NCBI GenBank assembly: GCA_018648945.1
Contig: JABGQJ010000221.1
Location: 1-10,643, forward strand
Direction of reading: 5' to 3'
DNA: 10,643 bases
From: Victivallales bacterium
GTDB lineage: Bacteria > Verrucomicrobiota > Lentisphaeria > Oligosphaerales > Lenti-02
The notes under the pieces are model-generated. The model saw only the letters and a list, made by a program, of their open reading frames with translations. It was not told where the DNA came from and did not search any database. This document shows, one piece after another, positions 7,901 through 10,643 of this stretch; within the stretch, counting starts at the first letter, position 1; every line of letters starts with the position of its first letter. Both the position numbers and the translations under genes were made by a program.

Positions 7901-8559
7901 TTGCCAATGCCGATTGGGCGCGGTACAAGACCTTGCGCCACGGTCCGGGCGGAGCGGAGCTGCGCCAGATCTATGGAGGCCTGCTGGAGACGATGGGGAT
8001 CATTCCCGAGGCGCGCATTCTGACCCTTGCAGGTGAATCCATGCCACAGGTTGGGACGTTCCGGTTCATCAAGGGCGACGCCCAATTCCTTGCCATCATG
8101 CCCGAGGACTTCAACGCCAAGGAGGAGCGCACGATCCCGGTCAGGCTGGTCCTCCCCGAGGCGCACGCGTATGATATGCGCCGGGGGCGTTATCTGGGCA
8201 AACAGACCCAAGTCGGGCTGGAGCTCCGGACTTGCGAGCCGGAGTTGATCGCGCTGCTTCCCTACACCATCTCGGGACTCCGTGCCGATTCCCCCAGCTT
8301 GCGCGCTGGCCTGCTCCAGTGGCGAGGGCAGGTGCAGGCAGACGGGGCCAAGGTCGGCGACAATCACGTGGCGCGCATCGATCTCAAGTCGCCCTCCGGC
8401 GAGATTCTCCTCCCGTATCGCCGGAAGGTCTGGACTGACAAGGGGCTCTTCACGTTCTCCGAGACGCTACCCAGGAACGCTACGCCCGGGACTTGGACGT
8501 TGGTGGCAACCGATATCATCAGCGGACTGCAGACCCGGTCCTGGGTGGAGGTGAAATGA
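4993..8559 (+). CDS. Secreted multidomain GH42-like protein with beta-galactosidase trimerization domain
   Basis: This 1188-residue protein starts with a Sec signal peptide (hydrophobic AFLAAFCVSLVTV, likely cleavage VRA-KP after A22). By eye its parts are: a Rossmann/glutamine-amidotransferase-like domain (about 57-258, LRVLFIAP to LLWTARR), beta-sandwich domains (260-460), a GH42-like barrel (465-800), a trimerization domain (792-960, SGFDRLLLGSRRANDGIAIY), a beta domain (to 1093) and a C-terminal Ig-like domain (1098-1188). GH42 landmarks include YFRNWLKTKYGTVGTLNKAW just after the acid/base region. That region reads GDEN (D578, E579, N580) where GH42 has DNE, and the usual nucleophile Glu strand reads SYWYGAY (726-732) with no Glu. 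Catalysis as a classical beta-galactosidase is therefore uncertain. ATG 4993 was chosen because GGTGAGGA (4983-4990) precedes it, though the spacing is short; the frame also has TTG 4981 and GTG 4984. It overlaps the next gene by 4 nt. Confidence 0.85.
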   Translation: MSRYSSHAFLAAFCVSLVTVRAKPSRLVPYEPEFYEVSEAVETPHTRWAKPLPGPRLRVLFIAPWGCQRHTVEMAQRLEMEYEVFFTTRRSSLGYREQDVRSWAWVEGLFQEEREEALHRVLPGNWDAIVVGCDWKGMPLWARHEIAKAVSRGTGLLIGYRQSGIYLDRMLAVGVVADAAAIWTGIPLASFANLASFDAENPLASLGTFGKGRIAMLRYSGGGSGREYMTPKEETPASELDYDVYQALAIRSLLWTARREPPLQIRELSPPAWSLDQVPEALEVAVQCGKTLWRAQLDVVWRDPQGRVLSRTTATLRIPTGASTLSIPAPVLPVGRAFATMRVLVDGKVAGSACLPVEVQSQLGMASIGLGRELYAADAPIAAGVEFTGTIPEKATLDLALTNAFGHVVAQDSVAVPVGAGAMPISLAVPPPLCVWHELTVKLRLDGQVLAVRRAEVFREWRRAYDDFSLVAWYGPSADAYYDRLVNQALRRAGVDTVYPSHVWGEDAAQRCVESVRAGLTVLPYICAVRMPRNGKAPPHQRAPAVTDPAYQAELVEQVRTTSRGFRPFCPSGYSLGDENYFGGSEGNELCTAPSSVVYFRNWLKTKYGTVGTLNKAWQRNLGSFDEVQPLLLPDARQQGNPTPWVDFRLATEQSWTDIFALLAREIRTVDKGGVIGHEGSGNLSSFGGFDWWSMLRELDMFVPYPGRPAGGNLVRSLRNPGTMSSYWYGAYTFSSGGRRETTMRYFPWYSLCQGFNSAWYFNTVGHANMPHEVGFAADLRPLPHFVATSAACAEIKSGFDRLLLGSRRANDGIAIYYSPLAIHANTFYERPVTVEKEFDGMTQLLNDLGLQYDYVSYAQLADGSFGKAGYRLLILPMAEAMTEKEVAAVRVFHAAGGALLADMPPAIEDQHGRPYAPQPLADLFGTQPAGHDLTFTRGRGPELAGGRGQHATLYRINGVEPPASPRVSLANADWARYKTLRHGPGGAELRQIYGGLLETMGIIPEARILTLAGESMPQVGTFRFIKGDAQFLAIMPEDFNAKEERTIPVRLVLPEAHAYDMRRGRYLGKQTQVGLELRTCEPELIALLPYTISGLRADSPSLRAGLLQWRGQVQADGAKVGDNHVARIDLKSPSGEILLPYRRKVWTDKGLFTFSETLPRNATPGTWTLVATDIISGLQTRSWVEVK
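8547..8553 (+). promoter_or_regulatory. Ribosome binding site inside the end of the GH42-like gene
   Basis: GGAGGTG lies within the last codons of the GH42-like gene. It is 4 nt (GGAGG to ATG 8556) or 7 nt (to ATG 8559) before the two tandem ATG codons of the next gene. The spacing favours 8559 slightly. Either choice gives a tight overlap with the TGA at 8557-8559 and implies translational coupling. Confidence 0.6.
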
Positions 8560-9449
8560 TGCGTGCGCTACTCCTGCTTCTCGTCCTCGCTCCCGCCGTT
8601 CTCGCCGATTCGGCCCAGGCGGTTCTTGACGATATGGCCAAGGCTCTCGCTGCCGCCGGGAATGTCACTGGCAAGGCCACCTGCATGCTGGAGAAGCCGG
8701 AGATCCGGCCCCATCGCGCCCACGGCAAACTCCCCCTTGGCTACATTCGCCATCTGGTCCTGGCCAATGGCAGGACCACCTACCGCTTCCGCTACTGGAT
8801 GAACATCGCCGACCGCGAAGCCAAGACCGGTGTCGCCATCGAAGGCAGTACCGGGCTCGGCATGGACCAACCCGACAGCGTGAACTGGTACAGCAACAAC
8901 TTCTTCGAGCTCAGCTACGGCGGCAAGGAGATCCTGAAACACGCCATGGCCGAGATGGCGGTCGTGCAGGCAGCAGGGGAGCGGGCGCTGGGCACGTTCA
9001 CCTGGGATGTCCCCGAGGCCCGCGTGGTGTTGGAGATCGGGCTCGCGGCCGATGCCGAGAGCATTGAGCTGCGCTGTCGGGTCGAAGCCAAGGGCGAACC
9101 CAAACCTGTCCGTCTGGGATTCCGCGCCTATCCTGGCCATACTTCCCCGCCGCGCGCCCGCCGCGTGGTCACGGCGAAGCGCGAGCTACACCCCGAGGCG
9201 GAGTATGAGCTACAGCCGGAGGAGACCACGCTCGTCCTCTTCGACGAGGCGGAACCCCAGCTTCCCTGCGCCATTCGCTTTGCGGAGTCCGGGCACAAGA
9301 AGGCGACCCTCGCCCTGCAATCCTACGGCGTCACGGTCCATCTCGACTACGCCCCCGGCACAGCCGTGGCCACCAGTCCCATTCAGCTCTGGGACTTCCG
9401 CAACCAATCCCTCAACCAAGTCATGGATCGCCTGCTGGGTGGCAAGTAG
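8556..9449 (+). CDS. Secreted beta-rich protein of unknown family
   Basis: I do not recognise the family. The 297-residue product has a clear Sec signal peptide (MMRALLLLLVLAPAVLA, cleavage likely after A17 before DSAQA). The rest alternates short hydrophobic and polar residues, as in beta-sandwich folds, with an aromatic patch WYSNNFFELSYGG near residues 108-120. Other recognisable stretches are GHTSPPRARRVVTAKREL and a C-terminal IQLWDFRNQSLNQVMDRL. There is one cysteine near residue 43, one at about 175 and one near 238, so a disulfide is possible. The start overlaps the stop of the GH42-like gene (ATGA), and the next gene begins 29 nt after its stop, so it belongs to the same operon. Export and coupling suggest a partner of the GH42-like protein, such as a carbohydrate-binding or accessory subunit. 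That is inference only. The long possible upstream extension to 8493 would remove the signal peptide from the N-terminus and is rejected. Confidence 0.85.
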   Translation: MMRALLLLLVLAPAVLADSAQAVLDDMAKALAAAGNVTGKATCMLEKPEIRPHRAHGKLPLGYIRHLVLANGRTTYRFRYWMNIADREAKTGVAIEGSTGLGMDQPDSVNWYSNNFFELSYGGKEILKHAMAEMAVVQAAGERALGTFTWDVPEARVVLEIGLAADAESIELRCRVEAKGEPKPVRLGFRAYPGHTSPPRARRVVTAKRELHPEAEYELQPEETTLVLFDEAEPQLPCAIRFAESGHKKATLALQSYGVTVHLDYAPGTAVATSPIQLWDFRNQSLNQVMDRLLGGK

Positions 9450-9478
9450 CCAATACGGGCAAGGTCCGAGGTCCAATC

Positions 9479-10345
9479 ATGCGACTGTCCACCACCACTC
9501 TCGGCTGCTTCAAGTGGGAGCTTCCCGCGGTTCTCGCCAACGTTGCCGGTTATGGGTTCGACGGCATCGATTTCCGCGGCCTGAAGGGCACGCTGAAACT
9601 GTGGCGCCTGCCTGAGTTTTCCACTGGGATGGCTGACACGGCAGCTCGCATCCGCGACCACGGCCTGACGGTCACCTGCATCTCCAGCGGCATTCTGCTG
9701 AGCGACGCGCGTCCCAAACGCATGGCCGAACACGACGAGGAACTCGTGCGTTCGGCCGAGCTCTGCGCTGCGCTGGGCTGCGGCCAGATCCGTGTCTTTG
9801 GCGGCAGCCTCGGACTCGCGGACGGGGCGACCGAGGCGGACCGCGACCGGGTTGTGGACGTGGTCGCGGAACGGGCGTGTGTCTTGGCTGACCGCGCGGC
9901 TCGCATTGGCCCGGTCGATATCCTGATCGAGACCCATGACGCGTGGACGTCGTCCCAGTACATGGCGGCGGTTCTGAGCCGCGCCGACCGCCCGGATGTC
10001 GCCTGCTGCTGGGATCTCAAACACACCTACTGGGTGGGCAAGGAGACTCCGGACACGACCTGGGGACGCATCGGTCAGTGGGTGCGGAACACCCACTGGA
10101 AGGACGTCCGGCGTTTCCGTGGCACGAAGGAGGACTTCGGGCGCGATCTGAGCGAGTCCGGCCTGCTCTGTCCGGTCGGCACCGGCATCGCGCCCTTGGC
10201 CGACTGCCACGACCTGCTGACCGCAGCTGGCTACGACGGCTGGTTCACCCTCGAATGGGAGAAGCACTGGCACCCCCACATCGAGGACCCCGAGGTGGCC
10301 TTCCCCGGATTCGTCCGCTACCTGCGCGAGCTTGAGGCGAGGTAG
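9479..10345 (+). CDS. Sugar phosphate isomerase/epimerase-like TIM-barrel protein
   Basis: This 288-residue protein fits the xylose isomerase-like TIM-barrel (AP_endonuc_2) family, which includes sugar isomerases, D-tagatose/psicose 3-epimerases and inositol-pathway enzymes. The typical opening MRLSTTTLGCFKW is followed by GYGFDGIDFRG on the second strand. The expected divalent-metal ligands appear in order at strand ends: E151 in IETHDAW, D179 in CCWDLKHTYW, H206 in THWKD and E259 in FTLEWEKHW. All four are intact, so an active enzyme is likely. No signal peptide is seen, so it acts in the cytoplasm. GAGGT (9468-9472) lies 6 nt before the ATG, and the gap from the previous gene is 29 nt, which supports one operon. 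It probably converts a sugar or keto-sugar released by the upstream exported proteins; the substrate cannot be read from sequence. Confidence 0.92.
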   Translation: MRLSTTTLGCFKWELPAVLANVAGYGFDGIDFRGLKGTLKLWRLPEFSTGMADTAARIRDHGLTVTCISSGILLSDARPKRMAEHDEELVRSAELCAALGCGQIRVFGGSLGLADGATEADRDRVVDVVAERACVLADRAARIGPVDILIETHDAWTSSQYMAAVLSRADRPDVACCWDLKHTYWVGKETPDTTWGRIGQWVRNTHWKDVRRFRGTKEDFGRDLSESGLLCPVGTGIAPLADCHDLLTAAGYDGWFTLEWEKHWHPHIEDPEVAFPGFVRYLRELEAR

Positions 10346-10539
10346 GAGGGGGAAGGGCCTGATGCAGAGGTCGCCGATACGAGTGACCGTGACAGAAGGG
10401 GAAGATGGATGAGTCCACGGAAGCGTCCGGAACCGGTGTGCGACTCCGGCGGGGTCCTCGATGACGGGGTCCAGCGGAGCGATGGTGTTGGGTCGCGACG
10501 TGAGCACCGTCTCGCGGCAGGTGGGATGGAGGCGACGAG
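10346..10539. other. Intergenic spacer with no gene
   Basis: These 194 nt follow the isomerase stop. I see no convincing coding frame, promoter or intrinsic terminator. A short direct repeat CGGGGTCC occurs at 10450-10457 and 10465-10472; it is short enough to be chance. A 19-codon frame from an ATG near 10405 is judged spurious. Confidence 0.4.
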
Positions 10540-10643
10540 ATGACAGCACGAGAGTACGGCAATGCGGAATCCGGGGACATCCGCCAGTACGCGGACTTGC
10601 TGGCGTGTGTCAAGGCCAAAGTGGCGACCGCCCGGGTGCGGGC
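10540..10643 (+). CDS. Start of a probable DUF1016/YhcG-type PDDEXK nuclease-family protein, cut by window edge
   Basis: Only the first 34 codons are present. A strong ribosome binding site GGAGG (10528-10532) lies 7 nt before ATG 10540, which supports a real gene. The stretch DIRQYADLLACVKAKVATAR (13-32) resembles the opening helix of the DUF1016 N-terminal domain (pattern YaeLLaeIKarI..A). In YhcG-like proteins that domain precedes a PDDEXK nuclease domain and is linked to defence or mobile regions. The catalytic part lies outside the window, so the assignment rests on one helix and could be wrong. The gene is separated from the sugar operon by 194 nt and is probably transcribed independently. 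Confidence 0.55.
   Translation, partial: MTAREYGNAESGDIRQYADLLACVKAKVATARVR

Noticed and set aside
7165..8367. Minus-strand open frame of 400 codons under the GH42-like gene
   Set aside because: The plus-strand GH42-like and trimerization-domain sequence explains this region; the antisense frame is a mirror effect of biased codons.
8493..8555. Upstream extension of the unknown secreted protein to ATG 8493
   Set aside because: It would bury a good signal peptide 21 residues inside the protein and overlap the GH42-like gene by 67 nt; the ATG at 8556 has a ribosome binding site.
9383..10549. Minus-strand open frame of 388 codons under the isomerase gene
   Set aside because: The isomerase on the plus strand has all four metal ligands and a ribosome binding site. 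The antisense frame crosses into the intergenic spacer without any recognisable domain.

Overview
This GC-rich window (about 60-65% G+C by eye) holds eight protein genes: one incomplete at the left edge and one at the right. The content is a DUF4091/GH123-like protein, an orphan OppA-type lipoprotein, a very large secreted GH42-like protein with a trimerization domain, and a TIM-barrel sugar isomerase/epimerase. This mix is typical of polysaccharide-degrading bacteria of the PVC group (Lentisphaerota, Kiritimatiellota, Planctomycetota) or of Armatimonadota/Hydrogenedentota. The assignment rests on gene content only and is tentative. No rRNA, tRNA, CRISPR array, transposase or prophage gene was seen.

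Layout. The minus strand from 1475 to the left edge carries a DUF4091 protein whose last few dozen residues lie outside the window. A 159-bp divergent spacer (1476-1634) holds an inverted repeat, CAAGAG-N7-CTCTTG, next to a TTGACA hexamer. On the plus strand follow an OppA-family lipoprotein (1635-3263) and, 41 nt later, a membrane-anchored DUF3014 protein (3305-4165). After a 169-nt spacer with a candidate promoter and an 8-bp palindrome comes a DtxR/MntR-family metalloregulator (4335-4874). A 118-nt spacer with a G-quadruplex motif precedes a tight three-gene unit: a GH42-like multidomain secreted protein (4993-8559), a secreted protein of unknown family overlapping it by 4 nt (8556-9449), and a sugar phosphate isomerase/epimerase-like TIM barrel (9479-10345). 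A 194-nt spacer then leads to the first 34 codons of what looks like a DUF1016/YhcG-type protein (10540 to the right edge).

How the genes may work together (inference). The window looks like part of a glycan-use region. Two glycosidase-like proteins flank a substrate-binding lipoprotein, and the last operon couples an exported GH42-like protein and an exported beta-rich protein to a predicted cytoplasmic sugar isomerase/epimerase. No ABC permease or ATPase, SusC/D pair or sulfatase is present, so uptake must use partners encoded elsewhere.

The most interesting point is the GH42-like protein. It keeps the GH42 fold landmarks, but it has Asp-Glu-Asn where GH42 enzymes have Asp-Asn-Glu, and it seems to lack the nucleophile Glu at the usual place. 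It may therefore use different chemistry or be non-hydrolytic.
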